Shown piece by piece: positions 14,290 through 21,562 of a stretch of DNA of 21,562 bases. Position 1 is the first letter of the stretch. Every line of letters begins with the position of its first letter. This DNA is from Promethearchaeota archaeon (GTDB taxonomy: Archaea > Asgardarchaeota > Lokiarchaeia > Sigynarchaeales > SOKP01), in contig JAUWBH010000100.1 in assembly GCA_030605085.1 (NCBI GenBank), positions 1 to 21,562 on the forward strand. The letters are read 5' to 3'. The position numbers and the translations under genes are program-made. The notes under the pieces are model-generated. The model was not told the DNA's origin, ran no database searches, and worked only from the letters and a program-made list of their open reading frames with translations.

Positions 14290-16041
14290 ATGATTAAAAA
14301 AAAAATCTTATTAACTTCTGTATTCAAACCTTATGGAATAAAGGACGATTATGCAGAAAAACTTGGTATGAAAATGGAACTTCTAGATAACCAAGTAACT
14401 CAGGGGCAAGGGATTCACTCACCAAGACAAGCTTACTGGAGTTTTTGTTTGTATTTATTAGCAGAAAATATTTCTATTCCTAGTGTCGTATTGGATTTTC
14501 CAACATGGAAAGAATTTACTAAAGAACTTAAGAAAGGATATACGCATGTTGGCATTTCTTTTATTGTTCCAAATATATTAAAAGCAAAACGAATGGCAGA
14601 GTACATCCGCCGCAATTATCCTGAAATTAAAGTTATTCTTGGCGGATATGGGACTGTTATTCCAAATCTAAAAGATATGATTCCATACGACGAAATATGT
14701 ATTGGAGAGGGAGTTAGATGGCTACGAAAATACTTTGATGATGATCTAGAAGCTCCGTTGAAACATCCTGTTATATATGGACCTGCATTTGAGCGTATTT
14801 ATGGACATAAAATTAAACCAAAAGGGTCAATTCTTCTTCCTGGGGTTGGATGTGAAAATGCATGTGATTTTTGCATAACATCTCACAAGTTTGGAAAAAA
14901 ATATATCCCCCTACTTTCAACAGGAAAGGAAGTTTTTGAGGCGTGTTTAAACATTGAATCAGAAATTGGATCCAAAGGTTTTTCAATTATGGATGAAAAC
15001 TTCCTCAAAAAACCTTCAAGAGCAATAGAGTTGTTAGAAGAGATGACAAAACATAATAAGTCATATGTTTTCGATATGTTTTCTTCAGCCGAAGTAATTA
15101 GAAAAGTTGGAGTTGATTTTCTAAATCGTTTAGGAGTTCGTATGATATGGATTGGAGTGGAGTCCGAGAGATATGTGCATAAAAAAACAATGGGAATTGA
15201 TATGAAATCCCTTTTTGAGGAACTTCAATCTAAGGGTATAATTGTCATAGCATCTGCCATACTTTTTTTGGATCATCACGATAAAAATACTCTTCAAAAG
15301 GATATTGATTATGTAATTAGCTTGGGATCTAATCTAATTCAATTTATGAATTACTCACCAATTCCAACAACAGCTTTATATAAAAGACTTGAAAAGGAGG
15401 GAAGGCTTAAAAAAGAAATTCATTTCCGACATCATCATGGCCAAGGCGAACTCCTATTTGAACATCCACACTTTAAAAGATCTAAAGATTATATCAAGTT
15501 ACTTCGAAATGCATTTCTAAAGAACTATAAAACGCAAGGTCCTGGAGTTCTTAACATGGCACTCACAGCAATTCGAGGATATAAAAGAGCCAAAGAAGAA
15601 TTTATTGATCGCCAAAATAAAGGAATATCTTGGAATCCTGAAACTTTATGCTATGAAAAATGCGATTACCCTAAACCAGACGAGTTTATGAGATTGAGAA
15701 TAAGAAAAATGCAAAGAATAGCGATGAATCTTCGTCCTATTCTTTTTATAAATAGAATTTTTGCTCCTAATCGTAATGCAAGAAAAAAAACTAAAGAAGT
15801 AGTAAAACTTTACAAGGAAATTCTCGGGAAACCTAAGCTGAAAGATAGATTAAGATCATTCTTTTTAATGTTATCTGCTACCATTGAAACAATAAAGATT
15901 TTATGGAATAAATTAATGGGTAAACATGGTATAACTTATCAACCACCTTCTAATCGAATAGAGTATCTCGGAAATAAATTGTTAAAGAGAGCAAGCATGC
16001 AGAAGATCATTGAAGAATCAGTCGCTTTATATAATAAATAA
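14290..16041 (+). CDS. B12-binding-domain radical SAM enzyme of unknown substrate
   Basis: A 583-residue enzyme. Residues 1 to about 165 look like the Rossmann-type cobalamin-binding domain (THVGISFIVPNILKAKRMAEYIRR, then VILGGYGTVIP), but the DxHxxG motif that holds cobalt through histidine is absent, as in many class B members. The radical SAM core follows. Its 4Fe-4S motif is C-x3-C-x2-C at Cys188, Cys192 and Cys195 (GCENACDFC), with a GGE-like part less clear and IWIGVES later. A basic, partly hydrophobic region of about 150 residues ends the protein. Relatives methylate unreactive carbons or act on lipids; nothing here fixes the substrate. A good ribosome site (AGGTGA, 14278-14283) precedes the ATG. 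It is flanked by Lrp paralogues, which may control it. Confidence 0.85.
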   Translation: MIKKKILLTSVFKPYGIKDDYAEKLGMKMELLDNQVTQGQGIHSPRQAYWSFCLYLLAENISIPSVVLDFPTWKEFTKELKKGYTHVGISFIVPNILKAKRMAEYIRRNYPEIKVILGGYGTVIPNLKDMIPYDEICIGEGVRWLRKYFDDDLEAPLKHPVIYGPAFERIYGHKIKPKGSILLPGVGCENACDFCITSHKFGKKYIPLLSTGKEVFEACLNIESEIGSKGFSIMDENFLKKPSRAIELLEEMTKHNKSYVFDMFSSAEVIRKVGVDFLNRLGVRMIWIGVESERYVHKKTMGIDMKSLFEELQSKGIIVIASAILFLDHHDKNTLQKDIDYVISLGSNLIQFMNYSPIPTTALYKRLEKEGRLKKEIHFRHHHGQGELLFEHPHFKRSKDYIKLLRNAFLKNYKTQGPGVLNMALTAIRGYKRAKEEFIDRQNKGISWNPETLCYEKCDYPKPDEFMRLRIRKMQRIAMNLRPILFINRIFAPNRNARKKTKEVVKLYKEILGKPKLKDRLRSFFLMLSATIETIKILWNKLMGKHGITYQPPSNRIEYLGNKLLKRASMQKIIEESVALYNK

Positions 16042-16205
16042 TTACTTATAAAAACAAATTATCTTTTTTAACCTATATCTATCATTTCTTTTTAATTCCA
16101 AGATTGAATTTATTTCCTTGAAAATATTGAAAGATATTGATTTCAATTAATAGATTTTTTTCAATTTTGAAACGAAAAGAATAAAAAAGATAAGATTATC
16201 TTAAT

Positions 16206-16228
16206 TTTTATGGGAATCTCCCATAAAA
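16206..16228. promoter_or_regulatory. perfect palindrome upstream of the second Lrp gene
   Basis: TTTTATGGGA (16206-16215) and TCCCATAAAA (16219-16228) mirror each other around ATC, 118 bases before the ATG. With three G:C pairs per arm it is the least A/T-biased palindrome in the spacers, and so the least likely to be chance. An Lrp operator or a terminator-like hairpin for the radical SAM transcript are both possible. Confidence 0.5.
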
Positions 16229-16236
16229 TAAACGAA

Positions 16237-16259
16237 AATTCTATAAGTGAAATAGAATT
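16237..16259. repeat. second inverted repeat before the second Lrp gene
   Basis: AATTCTAT (16237-16244) mirrors ATAGAATT (16252-16259) with a 7-base spacer, nine bases after the previous palindrome. Together they may form a composite operator. The whole 304-base spacer (16042-16345) otherwise holds only A/T-rich DNA. Confidence 0.35.
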
Positions 16260-16345
16260 AATTTTTTAGAATTTAAAAATTAAATTATAAATGTAAAAAA
16301 TTACTTTTCTTAATAGTTTACAGCAAAATTAAAAGTGAGAGTTAA

Positions 16346-16885
16346 ATGATAAGTGAAAAATTAAAATTAGACGATATTGACCGAAAAATTATTTCAATGG
16401 TTCAAGAGAACCCAAATCTCACCCATACTCAAATAGCAGAACAAATAAATAGGTCTCAACCTACTGTGGGAATGCGCATTAAAAAACTTGAAAAATCTGG
16501 CGTGTTACAATTTCAACCGGGCATAAACTTTAAAAAAGTTGAAATTTTTTTAGCCACAGTTGAGGTAAAAACAAAAGACCCTGAGATAATTATGGATATG
16601 GCCAGATGCTGCCCATTCATGCTAAACGCTTTTAGATTAAGCGGAGAACACAACGTTTGCATTCTCTTAGCAAGCTCTAAACTTGAAAAACTTGACGCAA
16701 TTGTAAATTTTCACTTTCGAAACAGACCAGAAATAAGTATGACATCAATGGAAGTTGTAACTGAAATTGCTAAGGATTTCATCTTACCGATTGATTTTGA
16801 CTCAGAAAACCACGATCCCACTTTAGAAAGTGGTTGTGGAGAGAAGTGCAAATACCTAATCGCAAAAAAAGAAGGTAGAATTTAA
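16346..16885 (+). CDS. Lrp/AsnC-type regulator 2 with cysteine-bearing tail
   Basis: A 179-residue paralogue of the regulator at 13319, nearly identical over the winged helix (LTHTQIAEQINRSQPTVGMR) and in GVLQFQ-GIN. The RAM domain carries CCPFMLNAFRLSGEHN, where the first paralogue has NCPFMLNAFRLCGDFN. The C-terminal tail has Cys164 and Cys168 (GCGEKC), followed by a basic end. The C-x3-C pair is shared with the third paralogue (CGPNC) and differs in spacing from the first. The near-identical recognition helices of copies 1 and 2 suggest overlapping targets. Two inverted repeats lie upstream. It ends nine bases before the end of the third, converging paralogue. Confidence 0.9.
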   Translation: MISEKLKLDDIDRKIISMVQENPNLTHTQIAEQINRSQPTVGMRIKKLEKSGVLQFQPGINFKKVEIFLATVEVKTKDPEIIMDMARCCPFMLNAFRLSGEHNVCILLASSKLEKLDAIVNFHFRNRPEISMTSMEVVTEIAKDFILPIDFDSENHDPTLESGCGEKCKYLIAKKEGRI

Positions 16886-16893
16886 GCTCTAAT

Positions 16894-17478
16894 TTAATCC
16901 TGCTCTTTATCACTATTTTTAAACTTAAATTTCGGGATTTGTGGTCTTAAATTACAATTCGGTCCGCAATGACGACCGTCAAAATCTTCAATTTGGAAAT
17001 CAATAGGGACCACGAAATTGTGGATTGACTCTATTAGAATATTTGTTTTCACATTGACTACATTTTCATCTTTTCGAAAGCACAAATCAATCAATCTCTC
17101 GATAGTTTGCAGGTCAGAAGCAGAAATAAAACACAACAAATTAAACTCACCTGATATTTTGAACGCATGGTTAATAAAAGGGCAACTTTCAATTTTTTCT
17201 ACAATTTTATCTACATCTTTCGTAGAAACGAAAACAATTACTACTTTGATATCAACATTCTTAATATTAAAGCCAACTTGTTTTGTTAATAAATGCTTCC
17301 GTTCAAGTTTAATAATACGGGCCCCTACAGCAGGCTGACTTTTTTCAATTTCTTTTGCTATATCACTATGTGTTATAGAGGGATCCTGCTCTATCATCTC
17401 AATGATCTTTTTATCGGCATCGTCAATTTTTAAAAGCTCATTAAATGTTTTTTTCTTCATAGTCCTCGTCTTCTTCAT
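16894..17478 (-). CDS. Lrp/AsnC-type regulator 3 with cysteine-bearing tail
   Basis: A 194-residue, more diverged paralogue. A basic N-terminal stretch (KKTRTMKKK) precedes the winged helix (IDDADKKIIEMIEQDP, THSDIAKEIEKSQPAVGARIIKLE). The RAM domain includes SCPFINHAFKISGEFN and ends VVPIDF; Cys171 and Cys175 stand in the tail (HCGPNC). The recognition helix differs from those of copies 1 and 2 (KSQPAVGAR against RSQPTVGMR), so it may read other sites. ATG starts are possible at 17478 and, six codons in, at 17460; the shorter form would begin just before the conserved domain. It converges with copy 2. The 259-base region upstream holds a small GTATGT/ACATAC repeat near 17627 and no gene. Confidence 0.88.
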   Translation of the reverse strand: MKKTRTMKKKTFNELLKIDDADKKIIEMIEQDPSITHSDIAKEIEKSQPAVGARIIKLERKHLLTKQVGFNIKNVDIKVVIVFVSTKDVDKIVEKIESCPFINHAFKISGEFNLLCFISASDLQTIERLIDLCFRKDENVVNVKTNILIESIHNFVVPIDFQIEDFDGRHCGPNCNLRPQIPKFKFKNSDKEQD

Positions 17479-17737
17479 ATAATTATAGAATTTTAAATTT
17501 TTATTTAATGAATTAATATGTTTTTAAAACTATTAATATTAAATCATAATCTAATTTGGTTTAATTATTTTAAATTATAAACTATCGTATAATAAATGAA
17601 AATAAAATTCTTCCCATTTTTAAGAGTATGTTAAATACATACAAAGATAACTTAAAAAGAAAAAGATATTAATAATTAATAAATTAAGTTGATTTTTGAG
17701 CTGTTATCATGAGAAAATTAATATGAAAATTGTTTTT

Positions 17738-18273
17738 TTATAGGACTTTCATTATTTCATCAATATCTAACCAACTTTTCTTTGCTTGAATTAATTTTCC
17801 ATCAATATCTATTACAAACTGTCCTGGACATTGGTATTCAAATCCCTCGTACTCTCCATGTTCGATACCAAGCTTTTTTGCAGCCCTTAATTTTGAAGGT
17901 ACTTTAGTAGCCACACCCGCAGTCATTTTACCTAAACCATATTGATTGTAAATCGTATAATCATTCTTAGTTTCAGGTACTAATGTGCTATAAATTACAG
18001 GAAATGTAATCTTCTCTTTTTCTATATATTCTTCTGCAATTTTTTCTCCTGATTGAATAACATATAAAACTTTCCCTTTTTCTTCGATTTCGGGGAATCG
18101 TTCCAAAAGCTCTTTTAAATCCGCTAAGCAGATTGGACATCCAAAGTATCTCGAAAAAATTAATACTATTTTTTGCTTTCCAATTAATTCAGCTAAATCT
18201 ATAGTACCCGCGTTATAGGACTCTGCTTTAAATAACGGCGCTTCGTCTCCAACCTTTATCTTTTTTTCCCCAT
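17738..18273 (-). pseudogene. peroxiredoxin-like (AhpC/TSA) protein, frameshifted at an A-run after the start
   Basis: The reading frame matches the next gene upstream over its whole length: VGDEAPLFKAESYNAGTIDL, then IFSRYFGCPIC with the redox C-P-I-C, then YQCPGQFVID and the end SWLDIDEIMKVL. However, the ATG at 18273-18271 is one base out of frame: ATGGGG is followed by seven A, and the frame stops at once (TAA after five codons). One more A would give MGKKKIKVGDEAPLF. The DNA before this ATG resembles the leader of the intact paralogue, which supports it as the true start. No other ATG, GTG or TTG precedes the active-site cysteines in the open frame; the first is a TTG at 18106, after them. 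It may be broken, mis-sequenced, or a slippage-controlled gene. Confidence 0.75.
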
Positions 18274-18368
18274 TTTTTTTTACACTTTTTTAATAATTTC
18301 AAATTAAAATATTAATCAGTTGATTATACCACTTAATTAAATAAAGTAAGTTCTTTTTTACATTATTC

Positions 18369-18887
18369 TTATAATGCTTCAAGAATCCCATCAATATCTA
18401 ACCAATCTTTTTTCGCGTGGATTATCTTGCCGTCTGTGTCAATTACAAACTGTGCGGGGCATTGTTTTTCCCAACCTTCATATTCGCCGTGTTCAATTCC
18501 AGCTGCAAAAGCTGCTTTTACTTTACTTCTTACCTGTTTTACTGCTTCTGTAGTCATAATTCCTAATCCGTAATCTTTGTACAATTCATCTTTTGAGCTT
18601 GGAATTACAGGAAATTCAATTTTTTTTTGTTTTATAAATTCTTTAGCAACTTTTTCTCCGCTTTGGGTAATATATAAGATTTTAGCTCCTTTATTTTCGA
18701 TTTCAGATAATCTTTCTAAAAGCGTGTTTAGGTCTAAATGACAGATTGGACATCCAAAGTATCTCGAAAATATTAAAACAATTTTCTGTTTGCCTATAAT
18801 GTCTGCCAAATCAATAGTCCCTGCGTTGTACGAATCTAACTTGAATAAAGGGGCTTTATTTCCCACATTTAATTCATTTTCTCCCAT
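18369..18887 (-). CDS. peroxiredoxin-like thioredoxin-fold protein (AhpC/TSA family)
   Basis: An intact 172-residue protein. VGNKAPLFKLDSYNAGTIDLADIIGKQKIVLIFSR opens a thioredoxin fold of the AhpC/TSA type; the active site is YFGCPICHLDL, with two cysteines as C-P-I-C, as in PrxQ-like or disulfide-exchange proteins. A third cysteine lies in KQCPAQFVIDTDGKI near the end and could resolve a disulfide. Expected role: reduction of peroxides or exchange of thiols in the cytoplasm, fed by a thioredoxin-like donor not seen here. The ATG has only a weak GTGA before it, inside an A-rich leader. The frameshifted paralogue lies 95 bases downstream on the same strand, so this is a tandem duplication and probably one operon. 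Confidence 0.87.
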   Translation of the reverse strand: MGENELNVGNKAPLFKLDSYNAGTIDLADIIGKQKIVLIFSRYFGCPICHLDLNTLLERLSEIENKGAKILYITQSGEKVAKEFIKQKKIEFPVIPSSKDELYKDYGLGIMTTEAVKQVRSKVKAAFAAGIEHGEYEGWEKQCPAQFVIDTDGKIIHAKKDWLDIDGILEAL

Positions 18888-19069
18888 ATTTTTTCACTTT
18901 TTTTTAAGGTTAAAATTCTAAATATTTTAATATTTTTAATATTCGATTACTTAATTATCATGATTCTTTACAGAAGATTTTTCTAGGGACTATTATAAAT
19001 TAATTTATATATTGAGCTAATACTTAATAATTTACATAATAAAGAATTATTTAAAATTAAAATAAATAT

Positions 19070-19885
19070 TTGGATGTGATGATTCAATTGGATAAGAAAG
19101 AATACATCTGTGATGCAGGAAAAAGGAGTAAGATCGTGATTGAAGACCCTTCCGTCGAGATTAGGGAAGGATCAACCCTAATATTAGGATTTGCGGGTAT
19201 TGGACTAATTGGCCCCATTATTGCTAATCAACTCATTGACCAAATCCCTGATATTAAGGAAATAGGATTTTTGGTAAGTGATTACTTGCCTCCTATATCT
19301 GTCTTTTATCAAGGCATCTTAAAACATCCTTTTCGATTACTTTACACTCCAAAGCATAATATCATTGTCGGAATTTGCGAGGTACCGTTCCAGACTCCTT
19401 CGGCGTACAATGACCTTTCAAAGACAATTTGCAATTGGGCTTTAAGTGACGATGTAGGGGCTAAAGAAATCGTAATTTTTCAAGGAATTCCTCAAAGAGG
19501 ATTAATTGACGATTATCCCGTGTATTACGCTGCTGAGGCAGATATGATGAAAAGACTGGAAGGATATGGGCTAACTAAAGTGGAAAAAGGTATCATAGTT
19601 GGACCTGAGGCTACTGTTTTAAACGAAGCGTTAACAAATAGGTTGAAAGCTTATGCGCTTTTTACACCTGTGTTAGAAATACCAACACCAGAAGGCGCTG
19701 CTGCTATTATTGAATTTTTAAATCAAATTTACGGTTTAAAAATAGAAACTAGTAAATTAATGGAAGAAGGTAAAGAAATTAAAGCCAAAATGCTGGAATT
19801 AGCAGAGAAAGCTCAACAATATCAAAGACAACAGCAACTTCCTCCAGCAAGGACAGGGGAAGAGTATACTGGATATTTTCAGTAA
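19070..19885 (+). CDS. PAC2-family protein (proteasome-assembly-chaperone-like)
   Basis: A 271-residue protein with the PAC2 layout: STLILGFAGIGLIGPIIANQLID near residue 35, EIGFLVSDYLPPISVF, then a central ICEVPFQTPSAYNDLSKTICNWA and a C-terminal helical segment with many glutamines (QQYQRQQQLPP). Eukaryotic PAC2 and archaeal PbaA/PbaB belong to this superfamily; PbaA and PbaB assist proteasome assembly or act as proteasome-associated factors. Whether this copy binds the proteasome is inference, since no proteasome gene is in the window. Possible starts are TTG 19070, GTG 19076 and ATG 19079; the ATG would shorten the protein by three residues and is a fair choice. The upstream spacer (18888-19069) is A/T-rich without clear features. 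Confidence 0.88.
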   Translation: MDVMIQLDKKEYICDAGKRSKIVIEDPSVEIREGSTLILGFAGIGLIGPIIANQLIDQIPDIKEIGFLVSDYLPPISVFYQGILKHPFRLLYTPKHNIIVGICEVPFQTPSAYNDLSKTICNWALSDDVGAKEIVIFQGIPQRGLIDDYPVYYAAEADMMKRLEGYGLTKVEKGIIVGPEATVLNEALTNRLKAYALFTPVLEIPTPEGAAAIIEFLNQIYGLKIETSKLMEEGKEIKAKMLELAEKAQQYQRQQQLPPARTGEEYTGYFQ

Positions 19886-19902
19886 TTTTTTTTTTTTTTT
19901 TT
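19886..19902 (+). terminator. 17-base T-run directly after the PAC2 gene
   Basis: Seventeen consecutive T follow the TAA of the PAC2 gene without any gap. Archaeal RNA polymerase ends transcription at such T-runs, so this is a strong factor-independent termination signal. A short repeat TGTTAT/ATAACA follows near 19922. Confidence 0.65.
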
Positions 19903-19947
19903 GTTTTAAATTCTGTTATTCTGTTATCAATAACATAGAAAAAAATC

Positions 19948-19981
19948 ACATCTAGTTGCGACACACATCTAGTTGCGATAC
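19948..19981. repeat. two tandem copies of a 17-base unit
   Basis: ACATCTAGTTGCGACAC (19948-19964) is followed at once by ACATCTAGTTGCGATAC (19965-19981), one difference. It lies in the 314-base spacer between the PAC2 and polyferredoxin genes, in otherwise A/T-rich DNA. The GTTGCG core is out of character for the surroundings. A regulator site or replication-slippage duplication are possible; function is unknown. Confidence 0.6.
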
Positions 19982-20199
19982 TTTAGCGGAAGTAGCCAAA
20001 AAATTAACAGTCTTTAATAATTTAAATAATTTGAGTTATATTTTAGAAATTAAGCGAAGTTGAATCAAATATTTTTTAAAATTAAATATCAATTATTAGA
20101 AATTTTATAAAAGAGAATCTTAAAAAGATTACATTTTATAATTAGATTGTATTTCTTATTAAAATCTCAATTTACTATTAAAATTTGAGGTAATTTCAA

Positions 20200-20652
20200 A
20201 TTTCAGAAAGATTTGTACCTATTCAGATTGACCAAGAACTTTGCTTGAGATGCGAACGCTGCTTAAGAGCTTGTAAAAGCAAAGCAATCTATTTTGAGAA
20301 CGGCATTCGGCTTGTAGATTATTCTAAATGTAAAGGATGTCTCGGACGCGTTCTTGTATGCCCAAGAAATGCTATAGAAGTGACATCTCTGTTTCCAAAG
20401 CAAATTCTTACAATAAAAATAGACCACGATAAATGCAATTTATGTTTAAACTGCGTTAACGAAAATAGTAAATTTTGCCCTCAAAGGTTATTTTACATCG
20501 ATCAAATACAAAAAGATGGAAAAAGTATTGATGGAATTCGATATAAATTCTCAGAAATCTCGAAATGCCAAGGATGTGCGCAATGTGAATTTAAATGTCC
20601 TGAAAAAGCAATTAAGCTAATAAAATACGCAACGGAAAAAAAGATTAGTTAG
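20200..20652 (+). CDS. polyferredoxin-like multi-cluster 4Fe-4S protein, probable ATT start
   Basis: From 20200 the product is about 150 residues with four cysteine sets. Set 1 is CLRCERCLRAC; set 2 CKGCLGRVLVCP, where the third cysteine reads Arg; set 3 CNLCLNCVNENSKFCP with a longer gap; set 4 is the standard CQGCAQCEFKCP. The first ATG/GTG/TTG in frame is the TTG at 20245, but it falls just after the first cysteine of set 1 and would break that cluster. Upstream the frame is open back to a TAA at 20191, and an ATT at 20200 stands eight bases after GAGGT (20187-20191), giving ISERFVPIQIDQELC. I prefer ATT. It probably passes electrons to the converging flavoprotein, whose end is one base away. 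Confidence 0.82.
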   Translation: MSERFVPIQIDQELCLRCERCLRACKSKAIYFENGIRLVDYSKCKGCLGRVLVCPRNAIEVTSLFPKQILTIKIDHDKCNLCLNCVNENSKFCPQRLFYIDQIQKDGKSIDGIRYKFSEISKCQGCAQCEFKCPEKAIKLIKYATEKKIS

Positions 20653-20653
20653 T

Positions 20654-21214
20654 TTATCTTTCCTTCTCTATTATTTTTCTTAAAATTAAACTTTTTATTT
20701 CGGAAAAATCAGAAATTACAACAATTCCTTCCATTTTTTTTAGTTTTGTTAGATTTTCAAGTTCAATATCTCTAATTTTAAGAATTAAAGGGCTACCGTC
20801 CGGTCGAGAAGTAACAATAGGTTCTAAATGTTGATCCGATGGAAACAAGTATATTGAAATACCACCCTTTATGGATTGCGCTACACAATTCGTAATTAAT
20901 GTGTCCGCAATTCCGTATGCGATTTTTGCTACTGTATTTGCTGAGACAGGACAAACTACGAAGAAGTCGTATTCTCCTAGTTGAAGTGGACCGGCAAAAA
21001 AAGGATTGTTTGGTGTAACTTCGACTCTTACTTTTTTAATAACTTCGTTTAAATAATTCCATTGTTTATACCATTTTACAACAACCGCTCCTTCTTTTGA
21101 TAACATTACTGTTATATTAACATTGCGTTTTTCTTGTAATTCTTTCAGTAAATCAATTGATTCCTTAATAAGATAGCCAGTGCCTGTTATTCCCCACATC
21201 AATTTAAAATCCAT
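20654..21214 (-). CDS. AfpA/DmrB-type flavoprotein (archaeoflavoprotein family)
   Basis: A 186-residue FMN-binding flavoprotein of the PF02441-like fold. KLMWGITGTGYLIKESIDLLKEL opens the Rossmann-like domain; NPFFAGPLQLGEYDFFVVCPVSANTVAKIAYGIADTLITN is the family's flavin/phosphate region; LFPSDQ and VTSRPDG follow. Archaeal relatives AfpA and DmrB take electrons from ferredoxins, and DmrB reduces dihydromethanopterin. The converging polyferredoxin next door, one base away, fits such an electron donor. The exact substrate here is unknown; a phosphopantothenoylcysteine-decarboxylase-like or UbiX-like role is less likely given the sequence around WGITGTG. Start: ATG at 21214; no strong ribosome site. 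Upstream 21215-21472 is A/T-rich with no gene seen. Confidence 0.8.
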   Translation of the reverse strand: MDFKLMWGITGTGYLIKESIDLLKELQEKRNVNITVMLSKEGAVVVKWYKQWNYLNEVIKKVRVEVTPNNPFFAGPLQLGEYDFFVVCPVSANTVAKIAYGIADTLITNCVAQSIKGGISIYLFPSDQHLEPIVTSRPDGSPLILKIRDIELENLTKLKKMEGIVVISDFSEIKSLILRKIIEKER

Positions 21215-21472
21215 AATTATTCAATCTAAGTTCATATTAGTTTTATTAGTACAAGTTTTTTTTTTTAAAAAATTATTTGAAACGCGAGATTACATGTATT
21301 TTTTTAATCTTTCAGATTTTATTAGTATTAAATGTTCCAAATAGTTTGTTGTACAATTTATAAAATCTAAGAAAAATAATTAAAAGATTGGAAGTTAAAT
21401 ATTAATAATTAAGGATAATTTGGCTAATTTTACAAAAGAAGGATCATTTATAAGATCTATCAACGATAGGTG

Positions 21473-21562
21473 TTAATAAAATCTTTCTACCATTTTTTCT
21501 TCGTCTTTTATCTCCAATTCGCCAAGTTCTGAATCCGTTAATCTTAGATATTTGTCGGTCTT
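21473..21562 (-). CDS. C-terminal end of an unidentified gene
   Basis: On the minus strand an open frame enters from the window edge and ends at a TAA (21475-21473), giving 29 residues, among them DKYLRLTDSELGELEIKDEE and the end MVERFY. The charged, helix-like composition looks like real coding sequence and the frame is uninterrupted, but the family cannot be named from this piece. Confidence 0.5.
   Translation of the reverse strand, partial: KTDKYLRLTDSELGELEIKDEEKMVERFY

Noticed and set aside
17018..17338. 106-codon plus-strand frame
   Set aside because: Antisense to the third Lrp gene, which has clear domains and motifs.
19779..19964. 61-codon minus-strand frame
   Set aside because: It crosses the T17 run (giving a lysine run) and the end of the PAC2 gene; no coding signs.
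1..21562. CRISPR array, insertion sequence or prophage
   Set aside because: No spaced direct-repeat array, transposase, integrase or phage structural gene was seen; the only tandem repeat has two units.

Overview
The window looks like chromosomal DNA of an Asgard archaeon, most likely Lokiarchaeia-like. The DNA is very AT-rich. It holds Rag/Arf-like small GTPases with a separate roadblock-like protein, PAS-type signalling, archaeal markers (threonyl-tRNA synthetase editing domain, PAC2 protein, AfpA/DmrB-type flavoprotein, Lrp regulators), TATA-like promoters and a tRNA that only folds if archaeal bulge-helix-bulge introns are removed. The placement is inferred from gene families, not from a marker tree.

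Layout. 1-749: end of a DsrE-like gene and a free-standing threonyl-tRNA synthetase editing domain. 915-2161: a leader with three inverted repeats and an FTR1-type iron permease. 2334-5024: aconitase. 5122-6578: two converging, 3'-truncated genes (methyltransferase and PAS sensor) that appear joined at a recombination junction. 6864-8446: an ArsR-type regulator followed by a Rag-like GTPase on the minus strand, with a divergent roadblock-like gene across a palindrome-bearing spacer. 8704-11002: tRNA-Cys with two probable non-canonical introns, cysS directly behind it, then a diverged free-standing copy of the cysS C-terminus. 11003-12028: sfsA and a small ferredoxin. 12055-12990: a second ArsR plus Rag-like GTPase pair. 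13319-17478: three Lrp/AsnC paralogues with cysteine-bearing tails, one Lrp relic, and a B12-type radical SAM enzyme between them. 17738-18887: tandem peroxiredoxin-like genes, one frameshifted next to its start. 19070-21214: PAC2 protein, a polyferredoxin with a probable ATT start, and a converging flavoprotein. 21473-21562: the end of a further gene.

Themes. The repeated ArsR-GTPase pair, with a roadblock protein beside one copy, suggests a small-GTPase switch coupled to a winged-helix regulator. The Lrp cluster, peroxiredoxins, ferredoxins, aconitase, iron permease and radical SAM enzyme point to iron and redox physiology. Several genes are worn or unusual: truncated methyltransferase and PAS genes, frameshifted peroxiredoxin, cysS fragment, Lrp relic, and an editing domain lacking three catalytic residues. 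This suggests active local rearrangement, though a metagenomic assembly error could explain some cases.
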